NCBI RefSeq assembly: GCF_019112525.1
Contig: NZ_CP077800.1
Coordinates: 1,674,001 to 1,738,000 of the forward strand
From: Modestobacter sp. L9-4
GTDB lineage: Bacteria; Actinomycetota; Actinomycetes; Mycobacteriales; Geodermatophilaceae
Reading direction: 5' to 3'
Length of the DNA stretch: 64,000 bases
Within the stretch, counting starts at the first letter, position 1, and every line of letters starts with the position of its first letter. Under the pieces are notes generated by a model, which did not search any database, had not been told where the DNA came from, and worked only from the letters and a program-made list of their open reading frames with translations. Positions 16,181-23,650 of this stretch are shown one piece after another. The position numbers and the translations under genes are program-made.

Positions 16181-16252
16181 GGCGGCTGGCGCCACCGGCC
16201 GGCGAGAACGCGCCCGCCACCGGACCGGGACGACCCTCTCGGGTGAGACGGC

Positions 16253-16288
16253 CGCGCCCCGGCCCCGCGGTGCGGGAGCCGGGGCGCG
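16253..16288 (-). terminator. hbhA terminator hairpin
   Basis: Perfect 10-bp arms CGCGCCCCGG and CCGGGGCGCG enclose a loop with a further CCCGC/GCGGG stem, just after the hbhA stop. There is no T-tract. Confidence 0.6.
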
Positions 16289-16306
16289 GACCGGGGTCGC
16301 GACGCG

Positions 16307-17056
16307 TTACTTGGTGGTGCGCTTCTTGCGGGGGACGGCGAGCGGGTCCGGCAGCGTGGCCTCGGCCGCGCGCTCGGGCGCCGGCGCCTCGACGACGGCC
16401 GCCGTCGTGCGGGCAGCGACAGGAGCGTCGGTGACGGCAGGAGCGTCGTCGGCGGCCGTCGTCGCCTCCGCGGCGTCCTGGACGTCGGCGGTCGCCGCGT
16501 CGACGGCCGCACTCGTGCGGGCGGCGGTCTGCTGGGCGGCCGAGGTGACGGCGTCGGAGGCCGCGGTGACGGTCTCGCCGGTCTCCTCCAGCGCGTCCTC
16601 GAGCCCGTCCTCGACGGCGTCCACGGCGCGCCCGGTGCGGGCCACCACCGTGCGGACGACCGGCTGGCGGCGCAGGTCGCCGACCAGCTGCTCACCACGG
16701 CCGGCCAGCTCGCCGACGGCGTCCATCGCCTGGGCGCGGGCGGCCTCGACCAGGCCGGTGACGGTTCCGAGCACCGTCTCCGGGCGGAGCTCGCTCACCG
16801 TGGTGCGCGCGTGGACGGCGGCGCGGCGGGCCTGCTCGCGGGCGGCCTCGACGCGGGTGCGGGCCTCCTTGGCGCCCAGGTCGGCCTGGACCTGCGCCTC
16901 GCCGGGCAGCGCCTCCGCGCGGGAGCGCAGGCCGGTCACGACGGTGCGGGCGCGGTCGACGGCGACGTCGCCGGCGCCGATCGCGGCCAGCAGGCCGGTG
17001 CGGCCGGTCTCGACGAGGGTCTCGCCGTAGGACCTGAGGGTGTCGGTGCGGCTCAT
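16307..17056 (-). CDS. hbhA: Heparin-binding haemagglutinin-like protein (HbhA homologue)
   Basis: 249 residues, almost entirely helical and Ala-rich, with a long coiled coil over about residues 10-180. It ends in a short basic tail PRKKRTTK. Mycobacterial HbhA has the same plan (coiled coil then Lys-rich heparin-binding tail), although its tail is longer. The upstream XRE gene overlaps by ATGA and a DUF2516 gene follows, as in M. tuberculosis Rv0474-Rv0476. In a non-pathogen the likely role is envelope, lipid or membrane organisation rather than adhesion; that is inference. Confidence 0.8.
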   Translation of the reverse strand: MSRTDTLRSYGETLVETGRTGLLAAIGAGDVAVDRARTVVTGLRSRAEALPGEAQVQADLGAKEARTRVEAAREQARRAAVHARTTVSELRPETVLGTVTGLVEAARAQAMDAVGELAGRGEQLVGDLRRQPVVRTVVARTGRAVDAVEDGLEDALEETGETVTAASDAVTSAAQQTAARTSAAVDAATADVQDAAEATTAADDAPAVTDAPVAARTTAAVVEAPAPERAAEATLPDPLAVPRKKRTTK

Positions 17057-17541
17057 GCCGTCTCCTCCGAGGGGGTGGGGGTGGGTGCGGTCGCCGCGAG
17101 CTCGCGGGCGAGCTGGGCGGCGTGTTCGCGGGCGTAGGTCTCGTACAGCTCCAGGAGCACGGCCTTGTGCCGTTCCGACAGCGCCTCGTCGCCGCGGATC
17201 GCGGCGACCGTGCCGGCGGTGCCCGACCGGCGGTCGAGGATTCCAGCCTGCTCGTAGAGCGTCTCGGCGGAGATCTTCAGGCCCCGGGCGATCTGGGCCA
17301 GGATCTCCGCCGACGGCTTGCGCAGCCCGCGCTCGACCTGGGACAGGTAGGGGTTGCTCACCCCGGCCGTGCGGGCCAGCTCGCGCAGCGACACCTGGGC
17401 GGCGCTGCGCTGGGAGCGGATGAACTCCCCGACCTGCGAGCTCACGGCCGCGGGGACGGTCTGCGCCTCCGCCGCCGCGGTGGCCACGGTCTCGCGGACC
17501 GCGCTCACCTGCTCCCGGACGAACTCCGTGGGTCGCTGCAC
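17053..17541 (-). CDS. XRE-family regulator of the hbhA cluster
   Basis: 162 residues. The helix-turn-helix is SLRELARTAGVSNPYLSQVERG, about residues 51-72, preceded by an Ala-rich helix and followed by a second helical region with the conserved GLKISAETLYEQAGIL. It is orthologous in position and type to Rv0474. The start GTG 17541 is 6 bases after a -10 element; the open frame upstream to 17637 covers the promoter. It is coupled to hbhA by an ATGA overlap. An inverted repeat at its promoter suggests autoregulation. Confidence 0.88.
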   Translation of the reverse strand: MQRPTEFVREQVSAVRETVATAAAEAQTVPAAVSSQVGEFIRSQRSAAQVSLRELARTAGVSNPYLSQVERGLRKPSAEILAQIARGLKISAETLYEQAGILDRRSGTAGTVAAIRGDEALSERHKAVLLELYETYAREHAAQLARELAATAPTPTPSEETA

Positions 17542-17547
17542 ATGATC

Positions 17548-17591
17548 AACGTAACCCGCGGTGCTAGCTGTTGCAAGCGGGTCGCTAGCAC
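17548..17591 (-). promoter_or_regulatory. Promoter and GCTAGC inverted-repeat operator of the XRE-hbhA operon
   Basis: Minus strand: -35 TTGCAA (17571-17576), 17-base spacer, -10 TACGTT (17548-17553), then 6 bases to GTG 17541. GTGCTAGC (17561-17568, inside the spacer) and GCTAGCAC (17584-17591, upstream of -35) form a perfect 8-bp inverted repeat flanking the -35 box. Confidence 0.75.
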
Positions 17592-17691
17592 CCGGTGGGA
17601 CGCCTGGCTGGGAAGGACGTCCGGCAGCGGAACCCACACCGGACGACGCAGGGCGCCGTCCGGTGCGTGCAGGTCGTGCAGGCAGGCGAGG

Positions 17692-18669
17692 TCAGGCGAG
17701 GACGTCGGCGGCGCGGATGCTGCCAACCACGCCCTCGCCACCGGACACCGCGGTCGACAACCACGGGGCGAGGGTGTCGGCCGGGACGCCGAGCCGCACC
17801 AGTCCGGCACAGAGGGCGGGCAGCCGACCGCGGTCGCCGCCGTCGTCCAGCTTGAGCGCGACGGCACCGGCGCCGGGCAGCGCGGCGACGTGCACGCCGT
17901 CGGCCCCGCCCTTGACCAGCAGCCCGTCGACGGCCTGCATCAGCTCGGTGTCGTCGCGGCCGGTGCCGGCGACCAGCCACGGGTGGGCGCGCATCGCGTC
18001 GGCGACCCGGCGGCCGGACGTGCCCGGCTCGGCCTGCACCAGCGACAGCACGCCGCGGGCCAGCCCGGTGAGGGAGATGGCGTGCTGGGGCGCACCGCAG
18101 CCGTCGACGACGACGGCGGACACCGGGTCGCCCCCGGCCTCCCCCAGTCGCGCCTCGATCGCCTGCTGCAGCGGGTGCGCGGGGTCCAGGTAGCCCTCGG
18201 TCGGCCAGCCGGCGGCGACGCAGGCGGCGAGCATCGCCGAGTGCTTGCCGGAGCAGTTCATCGCCAGCCGGTCCGGCGCGCGGTCCTCGACCAGCCAGTG
18301 CGCCCGGGTGCCCTCGTGCCCGGGCAGGGACGGCGGGCAGCCCAGGTGCTCAGGACCGAGCCCGGCACCGGCGAGCACCTGCGCGGCCAGCTCCCGGTGG
18401 CCGTCCTCACCGCTGTGCGAGGCACCGGCCAGGGCGAGCTCCCGGTCGTCGCGGGGCTGCCAGCCGGCGTCGAGGTAGACGGTGGCCTGCACCGGCTTGT
18501 TCGACGAGCGCGGCAGCACCGGCCGGGTGACGTCCCCGACGGTCAGCGTCGGCGCACCGTCGGCGCCCAGGACGACGAGCGCCCCGCGGTGCACCGACTC
18601 CAGCACGTCGGACGCCAGCCCACCGCGCCACACCTCCACCAGCACCGGGTTCTGCGGCCACGACGTCAT
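17692..18669 (-). CDS. L-asparaginase of the asparaginase II (PF06089-type) family
   Basis: 325 residues. LPRSSNKPVQA near residue 55, ASHSGEDGH, MNCSGKHSAML and VDGCGAPQHA are the conserved blocks of the Rhizobium-type asparaginase family, which is unrelated to the classical E. coli enzymes. In these enzymes a Ser-Lys arrangement and a zinc-binding Cys near the active site have been described; the SNK and NCSGKH motifs are intact here. It has no signal peptide, so it is cytoplasmic. ATG 18669 is the first start that leaves the upstream rsiG terminator untranslated. Confidence 0.9.
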   Translation of the reverse strand: MTSWPQNPVLVEVWRGGLASDVLESVHRGALVVLGADGAPTLTVGDVTRPVLPRSSNKPVQATVYLDAGWQPRDDRELALAGASHSGEDGHRELAAQVLAGAGLGPEHLGCPPSLPGHEGTRAHWLVEDRAPDRLAMNCSGKHSAMLAACVAAGWPTEGYLDPAHPLQQAIEARLGEAGGDPVSAVVVDGCGAPQHAISLTGLARGVLSLVQAEPGTSGRRVADAMRAHPWLVAGTGRDDTELMQAVDGLLVKGGADGVHVAALPGAGAVALKLDDGGDRGRLPALCAGLVRLGVPADTLAPWLSTAVSGGEGVVGSIRAADVLA

Positions 18670-18696
18670 GCGCACATCATCGCGACGTGCTGGAAC

Positions 18697-18775
18697 GGCC
18701 CCCTCGCAGGGGCCCGCCCCGGCCCCGTTGCAGGGCCCCGCCGCGAGCTTGCTCGTGGTGGGGGGCAACGGGGTC
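18697..18775 (-). terminator. Double hairpin downstream of rsiG
   Basis: A hairpin with CCCCGTTGC (18723-18731) and GCAACGGGG (18765-18773) follows the rsiG stop. A smaller GGCCCC/GGGGCC hairpin (18697-18714) lies closer to the asparaginase start. Confidence 0.65.
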
Positions 18776-18777
18776 CT

Positions 18778-19344
18778 TCATCCGTGGCGCGACTCGTCGG
18801 CCAGCAGCTGGGCGACGTCGGCCAGGCCCTCGCGGTAGCGACGGGCCAGCTCGCCGGCGACGGCGTCCATGACGGTCTGCACGCCCCGGCGGCGCTCGGA
18901 CAGCGACCGCTCACCGGCGGCCAGCGACCGGGCCGTCTGCTCGAGCCGGTCGTCGGGCATCGACGGGACGTCGGTGAGGTCGGCACCGGGCGCCAGGCTG
19001 TTGACCCAGGTCTCGAACTGCTCGGGCGAGGTGGGCTGCACGGTCTGGTGCCGGCCCAGGCCGTGGGCGGGGCCGCGGCCCTTCTCGGACAGGATCTCCG
19101 GCAGCAGGTCGACCAGCGACCGCCCGTCGTGCTCGGCGCGGCGCTGCAGCTCGCGGCGCACGATGTCGAGCCGGCCCTGCAGCAGCCGCCGCGTGTAGGA
19201 GAGGTTGACCTCCTCCTGCTCGGCGCGGTGCCGTAGCGCGCGCACCTCGGCCATCGGCACGTCCTGGACGCCGTCGAGGAACGAGGGGTCCAGCAGCTCG
19301 TCGACGCCGGTGCCGCCGGCAGCGGCAGGGGTGGGAGCAGTCAT
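18778..19344 (-). CDS. rsiG: RsiG-family c-di-GMP-binding anti-sigma factor
   Basis: 188 residues. The protein contains two perfect copies of the RsiG c-di-GMP-binding pattern E-x3-S-x2-R-x3-Q-x3-D: Glu45, Ser49, Arg52, Gln56, Asp60 and Glu145, Ser149, Arg152, Gln156, Asp160. In Streptomyces RsiG these lie on the two helices of an antiparallel coiled coil that binds a c-di-GMP dimer and holds the sigma factor WhiG. The spacing of exactly 100 residues fits a helical hairpin with a long linker. The sigma partner is not in the window. ATG 19344 has a GGAGG site upstream. ygfZ lies 58 bases upstream on the same strand. Confidence 0.9.
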   Translation of the reverse strand: MTAPTPAAAGGTGVDELLDPSFLDGVQDVPMAEVRALRHRAEQEEVNLSYTRRLLQGRLDIVRRELQRRAEHDGRSLVDLLPEILSEKGRGPAHGLGRHQTVQPTSPEQFETWVNSLAPGADLTDVPSMPDDRLEQTARSLAAGERSLSERRRGVQTVMDAVAGELARRYREGLADVAQLLADESRHG

Positions 19345-19402
19345 CGCGCGGCCTCCGCGGGAGTGGGGACGAAGGACGCCGGGGCGAGGTGCGTGCCCCG
19401 GG

Positions 19403-20518
19403 TCACCGGCCGATCGTCGCAGACCGGACCGCCCGCACGCGGTCGCGGGCCGCCGCCCGGGTGTCGTCGAGCGTGGCGGGGGTGTCGTCGGGGTCGATCG
19501 CAGCCGCCGCCTCACCGACCTTCAGCGCCGCATCGGGGGCCAGCGACTGCTTGACCAGGGCCAGGGCGATCACGCCCAGCTCGTGGTGGCGCACCGCGGT
19601 GCCCAGCCGGCCGACCTCGCGCTCACCGGCGGTGACGGGCGTCCCGGGGCGGGGCAGGGTCTCGGCCATGCCGTCCAGGTGCAGCAGGACCAGCCGGCGG
19701 GGCGGGCGGCCCAGGTTGTGCACGCGGGCGACGGTCTCCTGGCCGCGGTAGCAGCCCTTCTCGAGGTGGACGGCGGTCTGCAGCCACTCCAGCTCGTTGG
19801 GGATCGTGCGGTGGTCGGAGTCGACGCCGGCGCGGGGACGGCGGGCCTCGACCCGCAGCGCCTCGTAGGCGTCGACCCCGGCGATCACGGCCCCGGCGTC
19901 CAGCAGCTGCTGGGACCGGGCGGCGAGCTCGGCGCGCGGCACGAGCAGGTCGACCACCGCGGCGGTCCCGTCGCCGATCGCGGGCATCCGGCGCACCCAG
20001 CCACCGCCGTCCAGACCCACGACGGCGTAGGGCGTCGCGGGCACGGGCCATCCGGCGGCGGTGAGGACCTCGTCGCCGCGGGGGCCGACCAGGGACAGCA
20101 GCGCCCACGCATCGGTGACCAGCGCCGGGTCGACCCGCAGCATGAAGCGCATCCGCTGGAGGAAGGTCACCAGCGCGGCACCCGTGCCCGGCTCGACGTC
20201 GCCCCAGGTGGTGCCGTCGAGCTCGGTGAGGACGACGTGGTGCTCGACGTGGCCCTGCGGGGAGAGCACCAGGGCCTCGGAGCCGGTGGCGTCGCCGAGC
20301 CGCTCGAGGTGCTGGCTGGTCAGGCTGTGCAGCCAGCTCAGCCGGTCGGCACCCGGGACGACGAGCACGTCGCGGTCGCTGCGGTCGACCAGCCCGGCGC
20401 CCTCGGCCAGCCGGCGCTGCTCGGGGAGCGGCTCGCCGTAGTGGGCGGCGACGGTGGCGTCCTCGTGGTCCAGGGCGACGGCCCCGGGGTGCTGCAGCAG
20501 CGGTGAGGGCGATGTCAT
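19403..20518 (-). CDS. ygfZ: YgfZ/GcvT-domain folate-binding protein
   Basis: 371 residues. KGCYRGQETVARVHNLG is the YgfZ hallmark with its conserved Cys, and the N-terminal half has the GcvT tetrahydrofolate-binding fold (RSDRDVLVVPGADRLSWLHSL). YgfZ proteins use folate in repair or assembly of iron-sulfur clusters. The ATG start overlaps the stop of an upstream 27-codon ORF as ATGA, so translation probably depends on that ORF or on the Fur gene before it. Confidence 0.92.
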   Translation of the reverse strand: MTSPSPLLQHPGAVALDHEDATVAAHYGEPLPEQRRLAEGAGLVDRSDRDVLVVPGADRLSWLHSLTSQHLERLGDATGSEALVLSPQGHVEHHVVLTELDGTTWGDVEPGTGAALVTFLQRMRFMLRVDPALVTDAWALLSLVGPRGDEVLTAAGWPVPATPYAVVGLDGGGWVRRMPAIGDGTAAVVDLLVPRAELAARSQQLLDAGAVIAGVDAYEALRVEARRPRAGVDSDHRTIPNELEWLQTAVHLEKGCYRGQETVARVHNLGRPPRRLVLLHLDGMAETLPRPGTPVTAGEREVGRLGTAVRHHELGVIALALVKQSLAPDAALKVGEAAAAIDPDDTPATLDDTRAAARDRVRAVRSATIGR

Positions 20519-20598
20519 GACTCGACTCCGGACTCGTTCCGCTCCTCGGTCGCTGGCGCTCCCTGCGATGCTCGCTCGCCCGTCGTCTTCGCGCTCAT
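20515..20598 (-). CDS. 27-residue coupled small ORF between the Fur-family gene and ygfZ
   Basis: A 27-codon frame (starts [11 protein letters not shown], ends NESGVES) overlaps the Fur-family stop by ATGA at its 5' end and the ygfZ start by ATGA at its 3' end. The peptide is polar, with no hydrophobic segment and no family I recognise. It may only serve to carry ribosomes from one gene to the next. Its DNA, rich in GAGCGA/GAACGAG strings, also resembles dispersed intergenic repeats of GC-rich actinobacteria. Confidence 0.5.
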   Translation of the reverse strand: MSAKTTGERASQGAPATEERNESGVES

Positions 20599-21047
20599 GG
20601 GGTCTCCTTCTCCGTGCAGGCTCGGCAGGTGCCGGACAGCGCCACGTGGCCCACGTCCAGGGTGAAACCCAGCTCGGCCCCCAGACGTTCCGCCGCCCCG
20701 TCGAGCACCGTCGGGTCGACCGAGCTGATCTCCCCGCAGACCTGGCAGACCACGTGCACGTGCCGGTGCTGCTGGCCGGCGTGGTAGATCGGCGCGCCCT
20801 TGCCGAGGTGGGTGTGCCAGACCAGCCCCAGCTTCTCCAGCAGCTCCAGCGCGCGGTAGACCGTCGAGGTGTCGGGGGCCGCGCCGCCGGGCCCGGCGTC
20901 CTCGCGCAGCCGTGCGCCGATCTCCTCCGGCGTCCCGTGCTCCAGCGCCGACACCGCCGCCAGCACCCGCTGCCGCTGACTGGTCAGCCGCAGCCCCCGG
21001 GAGCGCAGCTCCGTGGCCAGCGGTGGGGCGTCGTCGGGTGCGGGCAC
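20595..21047 (-). CDS. Fur-family metalloregulator (Zur/FurB-like)
   Basis: 150 residues. A winged-helix DNA-binding domain ([16 protein letters not shown], then [17 protein letters not shown]) precedes the metal domain [14 protein letters not shown], with a second C-x-x-C pair in CRACTEKE for structural zinc. The short length and two CxxC motifs fit Zur or FurB more than PerR, but the metal cannot be assigned. GTG 21047 lies 7 bases after a TACGCT -10 element. It is divergent from pabC; the two promoters share about 38 bases. Confidence 0.88.
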   Translation of the reverse strand: MPAPDDAPPLATELRSRGLRLTSQRQRVLAAVSALEHGTPEEIGARLREDAGPGGAAPDTSTVYRALELLEKLGLVWHTHLGKGAPIYHAGQQHRHVHVVCQVCGEISSVDPTVLDGAAERLGAELGFTLDVGHVALSGTCRACTEKETP

Positions 21048-21054
21048 GGGATCG

Positions 21055-21078
21055 AGCGTAGAGCGCGGATGGCAGGGT
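21055..21078. promoter_or_regulatory. Divergent -10 elements for the Fur-family gene and pabC
   Basis: Minus strand TACGCT (21055-21060) is 7 bases before GTG 21047. Plus strand CAGGGT (21073-21078) is 7 bases before GTG 21086. Both genes are probably leaderless, and a regulator bound between the starts would affect both. Confidence 0.55.
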
Positions 21079-21085
21079 GGACGGC

Positions 21086-21931
21086 GTGACGAGTCCTCGG
21101 GTGGCGGTCTGGCGGAACGGTGCGGCGACGGCGGTCTCCCCGGACGAGCCGGTGGTCACCGCCTTCGACCTGGGCCTGGGCCGCGGCGACGGCGTCTTCG
21201 AGTCCGCCCTGGTCGCCGGGGGTGCGACCCCGCACCTCGACGACCACCTCACCCGGCTGCGGCGCTCGGCGGGCATCCTCGGCATCGCCCACCCCGGGGA
21301 CGACGCGGTGCGGGCCGTGGTCGCCACGGCGGTCGAGGGCTGGCCGGCCGACGTCGAGGGCGCCTGCCGCGTGTTCCTCACCCGCGGGCTGGGCGAGGGC
21401 ACCCCGCCGACGCTGCTGGCCCTGCTGGCCGCCGTCCCGGCCGAGACCCTGCGCCAGCGCACCGCCGGCATCAGCGTCGTCACCCTGTCCCTCGGCATCC
21501 CGGCCGACTTCCGGGCGGGCGCGCCGTGGCTGCTCGGCGGGGCCAAGACGCTGTCCTACGCGGTGAACATGGCCGCCGGCCGGCACGCGCACTCCGTGGG
21601 TGCCGACGACGTCGTCTTCACCTCCCTGGAGGACCGGGTGCTCGAGGGCCCCACGTCGACGGTCGTGTGGGCCACCGGCGGCACGCTCCACACCCCGCCG
21701 GTGGAGACCGGCATCCTCGCCGGCACCACCCAGGCCCGGCTGTTCGCCCGCGCCGAGGCCGACGGCTGGCCCACCGCGGTCACCGCCGGCACCGTCGCCG
21801 ACCTGCACGCCGCGGACGCCGTCTGGCTGCTGTCGGGCATCCGCGGCGCCGCCCCGGTGACCCGGCTCGACGGCGTCGAGCGCGGGGACACCGGGCTGTC
21901 GGCGCGGGTGCGGGAGCTGCTCGCCCGGTAG
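21086..21931 (+). CDS. pabC: Aminotransferase class IV, probable 4-amino-4-deoxychorismate lyase
   Basis: 281 residues of the fold-type IV PLP family. [14 protein letters not shown] near residue 25 is the conserved N-terminal motif, [12 protein letters not shown] carries the PLP Lys, and [16 protein letters not shown] is the second phosphate-binding block. Its length and motifs fit PabC (releases 4-aminobenzoate and pyruvate for folate synthesis), but D-amino acid or branched-chain aminotransferases of this family are hard to exclude. Placement next to folate-dependent ygfZ is suggestive. GTG 21086 follows a -10 element; an in-frame GTG at 21077 is an alternative. Confidence 0.82.
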   Translation: MTSPRVAVWRNGAATAVSPDEPVVTAFDLGLGRGDGVFESALVAGGATPHLDDHLTRLRRSAGILGIAHPGDDAVRAVVATAVEGWPADVEGACRVFLTRGLGEGTPPTLLALLAAVPAETLRQRTAGISVVTLSLGIPADFRAGAPWLLGGAKTLSYAVNMAAGRHAHSVGADDVVFTSLEDRVLEGPTSTVVWATGGTLHTPPVETGILAGTTQARLFARAEADGWPTAVTAGTVADLHAADAVWLLSGIRGAAPVTRLDGVERGDTGLSARVRELLAR

Positions 21932-21934
21932 GGT
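21929..21934 (+). promoter_or_regulatory. -10 element TAGGGT before nhaA
   Basis: TAGGGT overlaps the pabC stop and lies 8 bases before an in-frame GTG at 21943, which would give NhaA 20 more N-terminal residues than the GTG at 22003. Confidence 0.5.
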
Positions 21935-22002
21935 CGTCGGCGGTGCGCCGGGAAGTCTGGTCGGCAACTCCTCAGCCGACCCCGCACCCCGGAGCTGCCC
22001 CC

Positions 22003-23313
22003 GTGCCCAGCACCCTGTTCGCCCGCGGCTCGTACCGCGAGGCGACCCGCATCGCCGACGTCCTGCGCAAGGAGACCGTCGGCGGCGTCCTGCTCATGAT
22101 CGGCGCGCTCGTCGCGCTGGTCTGGGCGAACACCCCCTGGTCCGCCGCCTACGAGTCACTGCGTGACCTGCGGGTGGGCCCGTCGGACCTGTTCGGGCTG
22201 CACCTGGACCTGTCACTGGGCACCTGGGCCGCCGACGGCCTGCTGGCGGTCTTCTTCTTCGTGGCCGGGCTGGAGCTCAAGCGCGAGTTCGTCGCCGGCG
22301 ACCTCCGCGACCCGCGCAAGGCCGCGCTGCCGGTCGCCGCGGCCGTGGGCGGCATGGCGGCGCCGGCACTGCTCTACGTGCTGGTCAACCTGCGCGCCGG
22401 CGACGGGGCGCTGACGGGCTGGGCGATCCCCACCGCCACCGACATCGCCTTCGCCCTGGCGGTGCTGGCGGTCATCAGCACGCACCTGCCCACCGGGCTG
22501 CGCACGTTCCTGCTCACGCTGGCGATCGTCGACGACCTGCTGGCCATCACGATCATCGCGGTCTTCTACACGTCCACCCTGCAGGTCACCCCGCTCCTGC
22601 TGTCCCTGGTGCCGATCGCCCTGTTCGGCGTCCTGGTGCAGAAGCGCATCCGGTCCTGGTGGCTCCTGCTCCCGCTGGCCCTCGTCGCCTGGGTGCTCAT
22701 GCACGAGTCGGGCGTGCACGCGACCGTCGCCGGGGTCCTGCTGGCCTTCACCGTCCCCGTGGTGCGCAGCGACGCCGCCGGCGGCCCGGACGCCGGGCCG
22801 GGGATGGCCGAGCACTTCGAGCACCGGGTGCGGCCCCTCTCGCAGGGGTTCGCCGTCCCGGTGTTCGCCTTCTTCTCCGCCGGGGTGACCGTCGGCGGGC
22901 TCTCCGGGCTGGGCGCCGCGCTGTCCGACAGCGTGGCCGTCGGGATCGTCGTGGGCCTGGTCGCGGGCAAGACGGTCGGCATCGCCGGGGCCACCTGGCT
23001 GGTCAGCCGGTTCACCAGGGCCGAGCTGGACCCCGAGCTGGGCTGGCCCGACGTGATCGGGCTGTCGATCCTGGGCGGGATGGGCTTCACCGTCTCGCTG
23101 CTGATCGGTGAGCTGGCCTTCGGCGCGGGCTCGCTGCGCGACGAGCACGTCAAGGTCGGTGTCCTCACCGGGACCCTGCTGGCCGCGCTGGTGGCCGCCG
23201 TGGTGCTCCGGCTGCGCGACCGGCGGTACCGGCTGATCGCCGAGCAGGAGGCCCGGGACGACGACGCCGACGGGGTCCCGGACGTCTACCAGCGGCCGTC
23301 CGCCGAGAGCTGA
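22003..23313 (+). CDS. nhaA: Na+/H+ antiporter NhaA
   Basis: 436 residues with 11-12 transmembrane helices. [20 protein letters not shown] opens helix I, and [14 protein letters not shown] and [14 protein letters not shown] follow. [17 protein letters not shown] contains the two adjacent Asp (D163/D164 in E. coli) needed for Na+ binding and exchange. [14 protein letters not shown] matches the helix XI region. It exchanges 2 H+ for Na+ or Li+ at the cytoplasmic membrane. GTG 22003 has GGAG at a suitable distance; GTG 21943 is a possible leaderless start. Confidence 0.95.
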   Translation: MPSTLFARGSYREATRIADVLRKETVGGVLLMIGALVALVWANTPWSAAYESLRDLRVGPSDLFGLHLDLSLGTWAADGLLAVFFFVAGLELKREFVAGDLRDPRKAALPVAAAVGGMAAPALLYVLVNLRAGDGALTGWAIPTATDIAFALAVLAVISTHLPTGLRTFLLTLAIVDDLLAITIIAVFYTSTLQVTPLLLSLVPIALFGVLVQKRIRSWWLLLPLALVAWVLMHESGVHATVAGVLLAFTVPVVRSDAAGGPDAGPGMAEHFEHRVRPLSQGFAVPVFAFFSAGVTVGGLSGLGAALSDSVAVGIVVGLVAGKTVGIAGATWLVSRFTRAELDPELGWPDVIGLSILGGMGFTVSLLIGELAFGAGSLRDEHVKVGVLTGTLLAALVAAVVLRLRDRRYRLIAEQEARDDDADGVPDVYQRPSAES

Positions 23314-23322
23314 AGAAAGGCG

Positions 23323-23351
23323 TTGCCGACCCCCAGATCGCGTCGTACGGT
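23323..23351 (+). promoter_or_regulatory. Sigma-A-type promoter TTGCCG-N17-TACGGT
   Basis: -35 TTGCCG (23323-23328), 17-base spacer and -10 TACGGT (23346-23351). Transcription should start near 23358, giving a leader of about 290 bases before the gene at 23651. Confidence 0.7.
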
Positions 23352-23383
23352 TGGGTCACACGAGAGAGGAGGTGGTCCCGAAG

Positions 23384-23422
23384 TTGATGACTTACAGGAC
23401 GCGTGAGGTGGCTGTCCGCTAG
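23384..23422 (+). CDS. Micro-ORF MTYRTREVAVR with near-perfect Shine-Dalgarno
   Basis: GAGAGGAGGTGGTCC (23363-23377) matches the 3' end of 16S rRNA over almost its full anti-SD length. It is followed 6-9 bases later by TTG/ATG (23384 or 23387) and an 11-codon frame MTYRTREVAVR ending in TAG 23420-23422. The ribosome site is far stronger than that of any other gene in the window. It may be a regulatory upstream ORF for the gene at 23651 or a separate small peptide; no family is recognised. Confidence 0.6.
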   Translation: MMTYRTREVAVR

Positions 23423-23650
23423 CCGCCGTCCAGATGGGCCGCCCGCCCAGTCTCTGTGGAAGACCCACAGCTCGGACTGAGCAGCGGCATCCCGCCCGTC
23501 CGTCGATGGCGGCGAGCGAGAACCGGACAGTCACCCGACCCCCAGGCTGCCGACGTTGTCCAGTCGGCCCGTGCGCAGCTCCCCCACTACGGTGGGGTAC
23601 AGCGCCACGGAGCAGCCTGGGGGTTGTCCGTTTGTCCGGGGAGGTCCGAC
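23423..23650 (+). other. Structured leader between the micro-ORF and the unknown gene at 23651
   Basis: About 230 bases with no further gene. A hairpin with 6-bp stem CCCCAC/GTGGGG and a TACG tetraloop lies at 23582-23597. No known riboswitch class is recognised and there is no T-tract terminator. GGGGAGG at the 3' end is the ribosome site of the next gene. Confidence 0.5.

Noticed and set aside
23384-23422. Reading the strong SD at 23363 as the start of a longer protein
   Set aside because: All frames from TTG/ATG 23384-23387 stop at TAG 23420, so only the 11-12 codon ORF is possible.
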